Positions 49,877 to 59,510 are shown, numbered from the stretch's first letter. The stretch is DNA of 64,000 nt from Streptomyces sp. R41 (GCF_041053055.1 NZ_CP163443.1:3534001-3598000); one strand, 5' to 3'. The notes: generated from the sequence alone by a model not told the origin. Program-made: numbers and translations.

Positions 49877-52618
49877 TCAGCGGTGGTCGCTGCCCTTCGC
49901 CGTCGACGCCGCGCGCCCCGCCTCCAGGCGGGCCACCGGGATCCGGAACGGCGAGCAGGAGACGTAGTCGAGTCCGACCTCGTGGAAGAAGTGGACCGAC
50001 TCCGGGTCACCGCCGTGCTCGCCGCAGACGCCCAGCTTCAGGTCGGGGCGCGTCTCGCGGCCGGCCTTCGCCGCGGACTTCACCAGCGAACCGACGCCGT
50101 CCTTGTCGATCGTCTCGAAGGGGGAGACACCGAAGATGCCCTTCTCCAGGTATGCCGTGAAGAAGGAGGCCTCCACGTCGTCCCGGGAGAAGCCCCACAC
50201 CGTCTGGGTGAGGTCGTTCGTGCCGAAGCTGAAGAACTCCGCCGCCTCCGCGATCTGACCTGCCGTCAGGGCGGCCCGCGGCAGCTCGATCATCGTGCCG
50301 ATCGCCAGCTTCAGCTCCGTACCCGTCGCCGCCTGCACCTCCGCGATGACCTGGTCGGCCTCGTCGCGGACGATCTCCAGCTCCTGGACGGTTCCGACGA
50401 GCGGGATCATGATCTCCGCGCGCGGGTCGCCCTTCGCGTTCTTGCGCTCGGCGGCCGCCTCCGCGATCGCACGGACCTGCATCGTGAAGAGGCCCGGGAT
50501 CACCAGGCCGAGGCGCACGCCGCGCAGGCCCAGCATCGGGTTCTGCTCGTGCAGACGGTGCACCGCCTGGAGCAGACGCAGGTCGTTCTCGTTGGAGTCC
50601 TTGCGGGACTCCGCGAGGGCCACACGGACCGACAGCTCCGTGATGTCCGGCAGGAACTCGTGCAGCGGCGGGTCCAGGAGACGGACCGTGACCGGGAGGC
50701 CGTCCATCGCCTCGAAGAGTTCGACGAAGTCCTGCTTCTGGAGCGGGAGCAGCTCCTTCAGCGAGTCCTCGCGCTCGGTGTCCGTGTCCGCCAGGATCAG
50801 GCGCTCGACCAGTTCGCGGCGGTCACCGAGGAACATGTGCTCCGTGCGGCACAGGCCGATGCCCTGGGCGCCGAAGCGACGGGCCCGCAGGGCGTCTTCC
50901 GCGTTGTCGGCGTTGGCGCGGACACGGAGGCGGCGCACCCGGTCCGCGTACGCCATGATCCGGTGCACCGCGGCGACCAGCTCATCCGCGTCGTCGGCAC
51001 CGGCGTGCATCCGGCCCTCGAAGTACTCGACGACCGGCGACGGGACGACCGGGACCTCGCCCAGGTACACCTTGCCGGTGGAGCCGTCGATGGAGATGAG
51101 GTCGCCCTCCTCCACGACGTGCCCGCCGGGCACCGTCATCCGGCGCCGCTTGGTGTCGACCTCCAGCTCCTCGGCGCCGCAGACACAGGTCTTGCCCATG
51201 CCGCGCGCCACGACGGCCGCGTGGGAGGTCTTGCCGCCGCGGGAGGTCAGGATGCCCTCCGCCGCGATCATGCCGTCGAGGTCGTCCGGGTTGGTCTCAC
51301 GGCGGACGAGGATGACCTTCTCGCCGGAGCGCGACCACTTCACCGCGGTGTACGAGTCGAAGACCGCCTTGCCGACCGCCGCGCCCGGCGAGGCAGCGAT
51401 GCCGCGGCCGACCTGCTCGACCTTGGCCTCGTCGTCGAAGCGCGGGAACATCAGCTGGGCGAGCTGCGCGCCCGTCACCCGCTGGAGCGCCTCCGCCTCG
51501 TCGATCAGGCCCTGGTCCACCAGCTGCGTGGCGATACGGAACGCCGCACCCGCCGTGCGCTTGCCGACGCGGGTCTGGAGCATCCACAGCTGGCCGCGCT
51601 CGATGGTGAACTCGATGTCGCAGAGATCCTTGTAGTGGTTCTCCAGGGTCTCCATGATCTGCATGAGCTGGTCGTACGACTTCTTGTCGATCTGCTCCAG
51701 CTCCGCGAGCGGAACCGTGTTGCGGATGCCCGCCACCACGTCCTCGCCCTGCGCGTTCTGCAGGTAGTCGCCGTACACGCCCTGGTGGCCGGAGGCCGGG
51801 TCGCGGGTGAAGGCGACGCCCGTGCCCGAGTCGGGGCCCAGGTTGCCGAAGACCATCGAGCAGATGTTGACCGCCGTACCGAGGTCGTGCGGGATGCGCT
51901 CCTGGCGGCGGTACAGCTTCGCGCGGTCGCCGTTCCACGAGTCGAAGACCGCCTTGATGGCGAGGTCCATCTGCTCGCGCGGGTCCTGCGGGAAGTCGCG
52001 ACCGGCCTCGGTCTTGACGATCTTCTTGAACTTGGTGACGAGCTTCTTCAGGTCGCCCGCTTCGAGGTCCGTGTCGACCGTGACCTTCTTGGCGTCCTTG
52101 GCCGCCTCCAGGGCGTCCTCGAAGAGCTCCCCGTCCACGCCGAGGACCGTCTTGCCGAACATCTGGATGAGGCGGCGGTACGAGTCCCACGCGAAGCGCT
52201 CGTCGCCGGCCTGCTTGGCCAGGCCCTGGACCGACTTGTCGGAGAGGCCGATGTTCAGGACCGTGTCCATCATGCCCGGCATGGAGAATTTCGCCCCGGA
52301 ACGGACGGATACGAGCAGAGGGTTGTCGGCCTGGCCGAGCTTCTTGCCCATCTTCGTTTCGAGAGCTTCGAGGTGCGCACTCACCTCGTCACGCAGTGCC
52401 GCCGGCTCCTCGCCACTGTCGAGGTACGTCTTGCACGCCTCGGTGGTGATGGTGAAGCCGGGAGGGACGGGAAGGCCCAGGTTGGTCATCTCGGCAAGGT
52501 TCGCACCCTTGCCGCCAAGGAGGTCCTTGAGGTCCTTGTTGCCCTCGGTGAAGTCATAAACGAACTTCACGCCCTCGACGCCGCTCTCAGCTACGTGGGG
52601 ATCTTTGTTTTCCGACAC
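49877..52618 (-). CDS. ppdK: Pyruvate, phosphate dikinase
   Basis: A 913-residue PPDK that interconverts pyruvate, ATP and Pi with PEP, AMP and PPi. The ATP-grasp N-terminus starts with VYDFTEGNKDLKDLLGGKGA. The phosphohistidine domain has His466 in GGKTSHAAVVARGMGKT. The C-terminal PEP-binding barrel shows QGIGLCRTEHMFL, GLVIPGLFTMQVRA, SFGTNDLTQTVWGFSRDD and GVCGEHGGD, ending in SCSPFRIPVARLEAGRA. The GTG at 52618 follows CGAGGAG; the open frame upstream to 52750 shows no homologous sequence. Its role here is probably gluconeogenesis or PEP balance. A terminator lies just downstream. Confidence 0.96.
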   Translation of the reverse strand: MSENKDPHVAESGVEGVKFVYDFTEGNKDLKDLLGGKGANLAEMTNLGLPVPPGFTITTEACKTYLDSGEEPAALRDEVSAHLEALETKMGKKLGQADNPLLVSVRSGAKFSMPGMMDTVLNIGLSDKSVQGLAKQAGDERFAWDSYRRLIQMFGKTVLGVDGELFEDALEAAKDAKKVTVDTDLEAGDLKKLVTKFKKIVKTEAGRDFPQDPREQMDLAIKAVFDSWNGDRAKLYRRQERIPHDLGTAVNICSMVFGNLGPDSGTGVAFTRDPASGHQGVYGDYLQNAQGEDVVAGIRNTVPLAELEQIDKKSYDQLMQIMETLENHYKDLCDIEFTIERGQLWMLQTRVGKRTAGAAFRIATQLVDQGLIDEAEALQRVTGAQLAQLMFPRFDDEAKVEQVGRGIAASPGAAVGKAVFDSYTAVKWSRSGEKVILVRRETNPDDLDGMIAAEGILTSRGGKTSHAAVVARGMGKTCVCGAEELEVDTKRRRMTVPGGHVVEEGDLISIDGSTGKVYLGEVPVVPSPVVEYFEGRMHAGADDADELVAAVHRIMAYADRVRRLRVRANADNAEDALRARRFGAQGIGLCRTEHMFLGDRRELVERLILADTDTEREDSLKELLPLQKQDFVELFEAMDGLPVTVRLLDPPLHEFLPDITELSVRVALAESRKDSNENDLRLLQAVHRLHEQNPMLGLRGVRLGLVIPGLFTMQVRAIAEAAAERKNAKGDPRAEIMIPLVGTVQELEIVRDEADQVIAEVQAATGTELKLAIGTMIELPRAALTAGQIAEAAEFFSFGTNDLTQTVWGFSRDDVEASFFTAYLEKGIFGVSPFETIDKDGVGSLVKSAAKAGRETRPDLKLGVCGEHGGDPESVHFFHEVGLDYVSCSPFRIPVARLEAGRAASTAKGSDHR

Positions 52619-52821
52619 GAGTCTCGACTCCTCGACGTCGCGGTGGCTGCCCTGACGACGGGGAACATACCCAGATCGAAGGCGCCTGGGTACGTCCACT
52701 TGCGCGTCATGCGCCTGTAACCACTCGTCCGCCAGCAGATCGAAAGTCAAAGCTTGGCAAGCGCTGACGAACAGATGTTTTCACTTCTTGAACGCATCAA
52801 CACCCGTAGACCCGGATTTTC

Positions 52822-52934
52822 GCTCAGATGAGCAGCTGTCGGCACGTCTGATTTCGATCGATGAACGATCAAGGGGTGGCACTGAGTGCCACCCCTTGGA
52901 GAAGTGCAGTCGCTCATGATCCGCTCATCTGAGC
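52822..52934. promoter_or_regulatory. Hairpin flanked by two near-palindromic 12-mers upstream of ppdK
   Basis: A 13-bp perfect stem with one central base (52871-52897) lies between GCTCAGATGAGC (52822-52833) and its inverted copy GCTCATCTGAGC (52923-52934). The hairpin is probably the terminator of the leftward ROK gene; the 12-mers may be operators. This occupies most of the 425-bp gap 52619-53043, which holds no gene I can support. Confidence 0.6.
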
Positions 52935-53043
52935 GTACCCCTTATCAAGGGTGGCGAGAATCACGCTGCCACAGGCGCCCAGATTTCACCATGCGGACGG
53001 GTATCCGGACGGAAACACAGCTGTCACAGAGACCTTCGGAGGC

Positions 53044-54267
53044 TCATACGCCGAGCGCCCGCAACCGCTCCTCGGCCCGCTCCGGCGCGTACAGGTACTC
53101 CACGACCAGTGCCCCGGCCCCGACCAGGCCGGCCCGCTCGCCCAGCCGCGAGGTCACTACGTCCAGATGAGCGGTGGAGCGGGGCAGCGCCCGCTGGTAC
53201 AGCAGCTCGCGCACCCCGGTGAGGAAGGGGGTTCCGGCCAAATCCCCGGCGATCATCAGCACGCCGGGGTTGAGCAGCGTGACCACGGTGGCCAGTACGT
53301 CACCGACCTGCCGCCCCGCCTCCCGGGCGAGTGCCATCGCCTCCGGGTGCCCGGCCGTCAGCAGGTCGCGCACATCTGAGCCGGAGGCGGCCGGAACCCC
53401 GGACTCGGCGAGCCGTCGCGCCACCGCGCCACCGCTGGCTACTGCGGCCAGGCAGCCGTGCGAGCCGCACCGGCACAGCGCGTCGGCACCCACCCGGATG
53501 TGCCCGATGTCCCCGGCGCCTCCGTCGATGCCCCGGTAGATGGCACCGCCCACGACCATGCCCGCGCCGATACCGGTGGAGACCTTGACCAGGGCGAACG
53601 CCGAACAGTCCGGGTATCCGGTGCGCTGTTCGCCGTACGCCATGAGGTTGGCGTCGTTGTCGACGAGTACCGGGATGTCCGCCCTGGCGCCCGAGCGCTC
53701 GGCGAAGGCGCGGCCCAGGCGTCCCCTTATGTCGTAGCCGTCCCAGCCCGGCATGATCGGCGGCTGTACGACGCGGCCGGTGTCGCTGTCGACGGGGCCC
53801 GGCACCGCGAGGCCGATGCCGCACACCGCGTCCGCCGGGTGCCCGGCCTTCTCCAGCAGTTCGGCGAACCAGCGCCCGAGTTCGCCGAGGACCGCCTCCG
53901 GGCCCTCGTCGATCACGAGGACGCCGGAGTGCTCGGCCAGGATCTCGCCGGTCAGGGTGAGGACGGCCGCCCGGCCGTGCCGAGTGTCCAGGTCGGCGGC
54001 GAGGACGACGGCGTGGGCGTCGTCGAACTCAAGGGTGATGGAGGGGCGGCCGCCCAGCGGCGAATCCACCGGACCCCCCGCGCCCTCGCGCAGCCAGCCC
54101 GCGCGGAAGAGCCGGTCGAGCCGCTGGCCGACCGTGGCCCGCGACAGGCCGGTGGCCTGTTGCAGCGCGCCGCGCGTCGTGGCGCGGCCACTGCGCACCA
54201 GTTCGAGCAGATCTCCGGCGCTTGCCTGATTCCCGGCCTTCACGGTTCTCCCTGCCCTTCCTGTCAT
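53044..54267 (-). CDS. ROK family transcriptional regulator
   Basis: A 407-residue NagC/XylR-type protein: an N-terminal helix-turn-helix (SGRATTRGALQQATGLSRAT) and a sugar-kinase-like ROK domain with ATP-like loops and the zinc motif GHIRVG...CRCGSHGCLAAVA. The residue after GCL is Ala instead of the usual Glu. It is divergent from a glycosidase pair and a natural candidate for their sugar-responsive repressor. The intergenic 54268-54386 is unusually AT-rich, with AACTC/GAGTT dyads at 54289-54311. Start could be ATG 54267 (after AAGGGGG), GTG 54273 or GTG 54243. Confidence 0.9.
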   Translation of the reverse strand: MTGRAGRTVKAGNQASAGDLLELVRSGRATTRGALQQATGLSRATVGQRLDRLFRAGWLREGAGGPVDSPLGGRPSITLEFDDAHAVVLAADLDTRHGRAAVLTLTGEILAEHSGVLVIDEGPEAVLGELGRWFAELLEKAGHPADAVCGIGLAVPGPVDSDTGRVVQPPIMPGWDGYDIRGRLGRAFAERSGARADIPVLVDNDANLMAYGEQRTGYPDCSAFALVKVSTGIGAGMVVGGAIYRGIDGGAGDIGHIRVGADALCRCGSHGCLAAVASGGAVARRLAESGVPAASGSDVRDLLTAGHPEAMALAREAGRQVGDVLATVVTLLNPGVLMIAGDLAGTPFLTGVRELLYQRALPRSTAHLDVVTSRLGERAGLVGAGALVVEYLYAPERAEERLRALGV

Positions 54268-54386
54268 GCGCACCCCCTTGCGTTCCTCAACTCTGCATTA
54301 CATATTGAGTTTTGCGTGTTAAATAGACGTAACCCTACGGTAGCTACTGCCGAACTGGTCGGCCGGACGTCTTCGGGGAGACCTGA

Positions 54387-56144
54387 GTGGACAGCACAAC
54401 CCAGCTCACCGCCCTGCGCATGGGCATCACCACCCCCGTGCGCACCTCCGGCACTCCCGTGCACACCTCCGGCCCGCCCTCTTCGCCCGGTCCGGGCGAG
54501 ATCAGCCATTCCGGATCGCTTGTATACGATCCCGCCGACCCGACGGGTTCCCTGCACCTCAGGGCCGCCCGGGTCCTGAACGGCAACTGGACGGGAACGT
54601 CCACGGTGCCCTCGCGCGGTCTGTATCCGCACCAGTGGTCGTGGGACTCCGCGTTCATCGCGATCGGACTACGCCATCTGTCGCCGCTGCGGGCACAGAC
54701 GGAGCTGGAGACCCTGCTCGGCGCGCAGTGGGCCGACGGGCGGATCCCGCACATCGTGTTCAACCCCTCCGTGCCGCTGGACGCGTACTTCCCGAGCCCC
54801 GACTTCTGGCGCTCCTCGACCGCGGGGCGCGCTGCGGGCGCCCCGCGCACCGTACAGACGTCGGGCATCGTGCAGCCACCGGTGCACGCGCTCGCCGTGT
54901 GGCTGGTGCACCGGGCCGACCCGGGGCTGTCCCGGGCCCGCTCCTTCCTCCACCGGATGTATCCCCGCCTGGCGGCCTGGCACCGCTATCTCCTGCACCG
55001 CCGGGACCTGGGCGGCGGGGGTCTCGCCTCCGTGGTCCACCCCTGGGAACAGGGCATGGACAACAGCCCGTGCTGGGACGCCCCGCTGAGCCGGATCACG
55101 CCGGCCCCGGCCCGCTCCTTCCGCCGTGCCGACCTCGACCACGGGGCCCCCGAGGACCGTCCGACCGACCTCGACTACGGGCGGTACGTGCGCCTCGCCG
55201 CCGACTACCGCGACCGCGGGTACGCCGATGGCGGCGGCGACTTCGCGGTCGAGGACCCGGCGTTCAACGCCCTGCTGATCGCGTCGGAGCACGCGCTGGC
55301 GCGCATCGCGCAGGAGCTGGGCGCGGCGGGGACGGCCCGGCACGCGCGGGCCGAACGCCTGACGGCGGCGCTGGTGGATCGGCTGTGGGATCCGGCGGAG
55401 GGGATGTTCTTCTGCCGGGATGTGTATGGCGGGGGCAGGGGCGAGAGCGGTGCTCTCGAATCGGAGCAGGGGTCACAGAGCGGTGCTCGCATTCCGGAGC
55501 GGCGCTCGCAGAGCGGTGCTCTCGGTTTGGAGCGGCGCTCGCAGAGCGGTGCTCACGCCGTGGAGCAGCGCTTCCAGAGCAGTGCTCACGCTTCGGAGCG
55601 GCGCTCTCCCAGTGGTGCCCTGATCCCCGAGCGCAGTGTCGCCGGGCTGCTCCCGCTCATCCTCCCCGCACTGCCCCGCGACATCGCCGCCACCCTCGTA
55701 CGCACCGCGAGCGGCCGACACTTCGGGCTCGGCGGAGCGACACGGCTCGTGCCGAGTTACGACCTGACCGGGCACGCGTTCGATCCGCACCGGTACTGGC
55801 GGGGGCCGGCCTGGTTCAACACCAACTGGCTGCTGGAGCGGGGGCTGCGGCTGCACGGGGAGCACGCGCGGGCGGACGGACTGCGGGCCGCGCTGCTCGA
55901 CACGGCCGGGGAGTCCGGGTTCGCGGAGTATGTGGACCCGTACACCGGCGAGGCCTGCGGAGCGCTCGGCTTCAGCTGGACGGCCGCGCTGACGCTGGAC
56001 CTGCTGCACGAGCCCTCGGGGGCGGACCAGGTCGTGTCCCACCCGGGGCACGACGCGTTCGACAAGACACACGGCTCCACGGGGCACAGCACAACACGAC
56101 ACAGCGCATTCGAGACGGGCGCCAAGGGAGGGGACCGGGGATGA
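54387..56144 (+). CDS. GH63/mannosylglycerate hydrolase-like glycosidase with internal 11-residue repeats
   Basis: A 585-residue (alpha/alpha)6-barrel glycosidase of the MGH1/GH63-trehalase-like type: YPHQWSWDSAFIAIGL, GRIPHIVFNP, HPWEQGMDNSPCWD, RSVAGLLPLI and WRGPAWFNTNWLLERGL are recognisable catalytic-barrel segments. Such enzymes cleave alpha-glycosides such as mannosylglycerate or glucosylglycerate. Between MFFCRDVYGGG and SVAGLLPLI sits a 66-residue insertion of six 11-residue repeats (RSQSGALxxER type). The GTG start follows CGGGGAGA. It overlaps the next gene by ATGA. The last 30 residues are low-complexity. The divergent ROK protein is the likely regulator. Confidence 0.85.
   Translation: MDSTTQLTALRMGITTPVRTSGTPVHTSGPPSSPGPGEISHSGSLVYDPADPTGSLHLRAARVLNGNWTGTSTVPSRGLYPHQWSWDSAFIAIGLRHLSPLRAQTELETLLGAQWADGRIPHIVFNPSVPLDAYFPSPDFWRSSTAGRAAGAPRTVQTSGIVQPPVHALAVWLVHRADPGLSRARSFLHRMYPRLAAWHRYLLHRRDLGGGGLASVVHPWEQGMDNSPCWDAPLSRITPAPARSFRRADLDHGAPEDRPTDLDYGRYVRLAADYRDRGYADGGGDFAVEDPAFNALLIASEHALARIAQELGAAGTARHARAERLTAALVDRLWDPAEGMFFCRDVYGGGRGESGALESEQGSQSGARIPERRSQSGALGLERRSQSGAHAVEQRFQSSAHASERRSPSGALIPERSVAGLLPLILPALPRDIAATLVRTASGRHFGLGGATRLVPSYDLTGHAFDPHRYWRGPAWFNTNWLLERGLRLHGEHARADGLRAALLDTAGESGFAEYVDPYTGEACGALGFSWTAALTLDLLHEPSGADQVVSHPGHDAFDKTHGSTGHSTTRHSAFETGAKGGDRG
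55437..55634 (+). repeat. Six in-frame 33-bp tandem repeats inside the glycosidase gene
   Basis: Units start at 55437, 55470, 55503, 55536, 55569 and 55602. All keep the reading frame and a core of AGAGCGGTGCTC or a variant. The last unit (SGALIPER) looks like the native sequence from which the others were copied. Confidence 0.92.
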
Positions 56145-58078
56145 CGGACCGGCATCATCTGCTCGTGCACGGTGGGACGTTCGCCGCCGTGGGCGACGGC
56201 GGGGACATCAGCGGCGTGCGGGGCGGCAGCTCCCCGGACGGGTTATTCGTACGGGACGCCCGGCACCTCAGCCGCTGGCAGCTCACCGTCGACGGCGCGG
56301 TGCCCGAGGCGCTCACACCGGTCGCGGACGGCGACACGGCACGCTGCGTGCTGGTGCCGCGCGGCGGCCGCACCGAGCCGCCCGCGTACACGCTCTTCCG
56401 TGAACAGGCCGTCGCCGACAGCGCGTTCGTGGAGGCGTTGCGCGTCACCAGCAATCGTCCGACGCCCACGACGGTCCGTATCGCGGTCACCGCGGACGCG
56501 GACTTCACGGACCAGTTCGAGCTGCGCTCCGACTACCGTACGTACGCCAAGACGGGCGTGGTCCGCCAGCGCCAAGTCCTCGACGACGGGGTGGAGTTCA
56601 GCTACCGGCGCGGTGAGTGGCGGTCCTGTACGACGGTCACCGCCGAGCCCGCCCCTGACGGCGTCGAGGAGACGGGCACGGGCGCGCGTCGGCTCGTATG
56701 GACCCTGGATCTCGAACCGCACGGTTCGGCGGAGCTGTCGCTGCGGGTCGCGGCGCGTCCGCACGGTGCCGCGCACGATCCGCGGGTACCACTCTCCCCC
56801 GCTGCCGCCAACGAGCAACTCCTCGCTCTGGAGGGCGAGTTCGCGGAGGGCGTGCCGTTCCCGACCGGCTGGCCGGAGCTGGCCGCGGCCTGCGCGCGGG
56901 GCCTGTCCGACCTGGCGGTGCTGCAGGTCCCGGCGACGGGCCCGGACGGTGAGGAGCTGCGCGTCCCGGCGGCCGGAGTGCCGTGGTTCCTCACCCTGTT
57001 GGGCCGCGACGCCCTCCTGACCTCCCTCTTCGCGCTCCCCTACCGCCCCCAGCTCGCCGCCGCCACCCTGCCCGCGCTGGCCGCGACCCAGGCGACGGAG
57101 ACGGGAGCCGAGGCGGTGGCCCAGCCCGGCAAGATCGTGCACGAGGTGCGGCACGGTGAGCTGGCGCACTTCGGGCAGGTGCCGTACGGGCGTTATTACG
57201 GTTCGGTCGACGCGACGCCGCTGTTCCTGGTGCTGCTCGGCGCGTACACCGAGCAGACCGGTGATGTCACCCTGGCCCGGCGCCTGGAGGCCAACGCCCG
57301 CGCAGCGATCGGCTGGATGCTGGACCACGGCGGGCTGACCTCGCGCGGCTATCTCGTCTACCGCGCGGACGGCGGCGGCCTCGCCAACCAGAACTGGAAG
57401 GACTCCCCGGGCGCCATCTGCTCGGCCGACGGCAGCCGCCCCACCGGCCCGGTGATGGCGGCGGGCGCGCAGGGATACGCGTACGACGCCCTGCGCCGCA
57501 CCGCGCACCTGGCCCGCACGGTCTGGGACGACGAGGTCTACGCGGCCCTGCTCGAACAGGCCGCCGGTGACCTGCGCGACCGCTTCCAGCGGGACTTCTG
57601 GATGGCCGAACACACCTTCCCGGCACTGGCGTTGGACGGCGACGGCCACCACGTCGACGCGCTCGCCTCCGACGCGGGCCACCTCCTGTGGTCCGGGCTC
57701 CTGGACAAGGAGTACGGCGAACTGGTCGGCCGCCGTCTGCTGGAGCCGGATTTCTTCTCCGGCTGGGGCGTGCGCACGCTGGCCGCCGATCAGCCGGCGT
57801 ACCACCCGCTCTCGTACCACCGCGGCTCGGTCTGGCCGCACGACAACGCGCTGATCACGCTGGGGTTGGCGCGGTACGGACTGCACGACGAGGCCCGTAC
57901 GGTCGCCCATGCCCTCGTCGACGCCGCGACCGCCGCAGGACACCGCCTTCCCGAGGTCCTCGCGGGCTACGGCCGCGACACCCACGGCGAGCCGGTGCCC
58001 TACCCGCACGCGTGCGTACGGGAGTCGAGGTCGGCGGCGGCACCACTGGCGCTGCTCACGGCGGTGGGAGGCGCTTGA
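56141..58078 (+). CDS. Glycogen-debranching-like protein (amylo-alpha-1,6-glucosidase type)
   Basis: A 645-residue protein. The N-terminal 250 residues match the GDE N-terminal domain (SSPDGLFVRDARHLSRWQL). The C-terminal part is an (alpha/alpha)6 barrel with VPWFLTLLGRDALLTSLFAL, GKIVHEVRHGELAHFGQVPY, LANQNWKDSPGAI and HRGSVWPHDNALI, all typical of amylo-alpha-1,6-glucosidase-like proteins. It would act on alpha-glucans or related oligosaccharides. Codon 35 (56243-56245) is TTA, suggesting bldA dependence. The ATG overlaps the upstream glycosidase stop and follows AAGGGAGGGG, so the two are cotranscribed. Confidence 0.88.
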   Translation: MTDRHHLLVHGGTFAAVGDGGDISGVRGGSSPDGLFVRDARHLSRWQLTVDGAVPEALTPVADGDTARCVLVPRGGRTEPPAYTLFREQAVADSAFVEALRVTSNRPTPTTVRIAVTADADFTDQFELRSDYRTYAKTGVVRQRQVLDDGVEFSYRRGEWRSCTTVTAEPAPDGVEETGTGARRLVWTLDLEPHGSAELSLRVAARPHGAAHDPRVPLSPAAANEQLLALEGEFAEGVPFPTGWPELAAACARGLSDLAVLQVPATGPDGEELRVPAAGVPWFLTLLGRDALLTSLFALPYRPQLAAATLPALAATQATETGAEAVAQPGKIVHEVRHGELAHFGQVPYGRYYGSVDATPLFLVLLGAYTEQTGDVTLARRLEANARAAIGWMLDHGGLTSRGYLVYRADGGGLANQNWKDSPGAICSADGSRPTGPVMAAGAQGYAYDALRRTAHLARTVWDDEVYAALLEQAAGDLRDRFQRDFWMAEHTFPALALDGDGHHVDALASDAGHLLWSGLLDKEYGELVGRRLLEPDFFSGWGVRTLAADQPAYHPLSYHRGSVWPHDNALITLGLARYGLHDEARTVAHALVDAATAAGHRLPEVLAGYGRDTHGEPVPYPHACVRESRSAAAPLALLTAVGGA

Positions 58079-58155
58079 TTCCCTCAGTTTTCCTTGCCCA
58101 TTGAGCGATGAGGAGTTGATCTTTCCGGGGAGCGCGGGCCCCGTGTGGACCGGCA

Positions 58156-59310
58156 TCAGCCCCCGGAGGTGTCCAGCTCCGCATCCTCGCTGATCCCCGC
58201 GCAGTCGTACGGGTCCTTCAGCCAACCGTCCGGCAGGACGACCCTGTTGTTGCCGGAGGTACGGCCGCGGGGTCCGTCCGCGCCGAGGGGCCAGGGCTGG
58301 TCGAGGTCCAACTCGGCCAGGCCCTCGGAGAGTTCGGCGAGCGACGAGGTGATCGCGAGGCGCTTGCGCATTTCGGAGCCGACCGCGAAGCCCTTCAGGT
58401 ACCAGGCGACGTGCTTGCGGAAGTCGATGACACCGCGCGCCTCGTCGCCGATCCACTCACCGAGCAGGGTGGCGTGGCGGACCATGACGGCCGCGACCTC
58501 GCGGAGCGTCGGGCGGGCGTAGCCGTCCGTACGGCCTTCGAAGGCGGCCACCAGGTCGCCGAACAGCCACGGCCGGCCCAGGCAGCCGCGCCCGACCACG
58601 ACACCGTCGCACCCGGTCTCCCGCACCATCCGTACCGCGTCCTCCGCGGACCAGATGTCGCCGTTGCCGAGCACCGGGATCTCCGGCACGTGCTCCTTGA
58701 GGCGCGCGATGGCGTCCCAGTCCGCCGTGCCGCCGTAGTGCTGCGCGGCGGTGCGTCCGTGCAGCGCGATCGCGGTCACGCCCTCTTCTACCGCGATCCG
58801 GCCGGCGTCGAGGAACGTGATGTGGTCGTCGTCGATGCCCTTGCGCATCTTCATCGTGACGGGCAGGTCTCCGGCGCCGCTGACGGCCTCGCGCAGGATC
58901 GCCCGCAGCAGGTTCCGCTTGTACGGGAGGGCCGAGCCGCCGCCCTTGCGGGTCACCTTCGGGACCGGGCAGCCGAAGTTCAGGTCGATGTGGTCGGCAA
59001 GACCCTCCTCCGCGATCATGCGGACGGCCTTGCCGACGGTCGCCGGGTCCACGCCGTACAGCTGGATCGAGCGCGGCTTCTCGCTCGCGTCGAAGTGGAT
59101 CAGCTGCATGGTCTTCTCGTTGCGCTCGACGAGCGCCCGCGTAGTGATCATCTCGCTCACGAACAGGCCCTTGCCGCCGCTGAACTCGCGGCACAGCGTG
59201 CGGAACGGCGCGTTCGTGATCCCCGCCATGGGCGCGAGGACGACGGGCGGCTGCACCGTGTGGGGGCCGATCGACAACGGGGTCGCGGGAGCGAGGGTCG
59301 GCGTGGACAT
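58156..59310 (-). CDS. dusB: tRNA-dihydrouridine synthase
   Basis: A 384-residue flavoenzyme that reduces uridines in the tRNA D-loop. VLAPMAGITNAPFRTLCREF, LNFGCPVPKVTRKGGG with catalytic Cys114, HGRTAAQHYGG, NGDIWSAEDA and GRGCLGRPWLF (FMN phosphate binding) are all present. Length is at the long end for DusB owing to a C-terminal extension common in actinobacteria. The ATG at 59310 gives the family N-terminus. It converges with the debranching gene; 77 bp separate the stops. Confidence 0.95.
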   Translation of the reverse strand: MSTPTLAPATPLSIGPHTVQPPVVLAPMAGITNAPFRTLCREFSGGKGLFVSEMITTRALVERNEKTMQLIHFDASEKPRSIQLYGVDPATVGKAVRMIAEEGLADHIDLNFGCPVPKVTRKGGGSALPYKRNLLRAILREAVSGAGDLPVTMKMRKGIDDDHITFLDAGRIAVEEGVTAIALHGRTAAQHYGGTADWDAIARLKEHVPEIPVLGNGDIWSAEDAVRMVRETGCDGVVVGRGCLGRPWLFGDLVAAFEGRTDGYARPTLREVAAVMVRHATLLGEWIGDEARGVIDFRKHVAWYLKGFAVGSEMRKRLAITSSLAELSEGLAELDLDQPWPLGADGPRGRTSGNNRVVLPDGWLKDPYDCAGISEDAELDTSGG

Positions 59311-59330
59311 TCCCCCATTGTCGCGTACGG

Positions 59331-59425
59331 CGACGTGTGCTCGTACGGCCCTATGTCACGTACCACGACGCGTGCCCGTACGGCCCTATGTCGCGCGCTG
59401 CGACGCGTGCTCGTACGGCCCTGGG
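59331..59425. repeat. 35-bp tandem repeat, 2.7 copies
   Basis: Units start at 59331, 59366 and 59401 (the third is partial). Each has the core CGACGYGTGCYCGTACGGCC. The array lies between dusB and the MFS gene, 86 bp before the MFS start. Confidence 0.88.
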
Positions 59426-59510
59426 GCGGGTGCCTGCCGAGATGCGAGACAGAAGATCATGTAGCGGTCATTAGTTAGACGCACTATTGAAAACGGCGTA
59501 CCCTGGTGGA

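Noticed and set aside
48620..52720. 1366-codon open frame on the plus strand
   Set aside because: Antisense to ppdK and the SDR gene; rich in R, V, L, D and without recognisable domains.
55437..55634. CRISPR-like array
   Set aside because: The 33-bp units are contiguous with no spacers and stay in frame within a coding gene.
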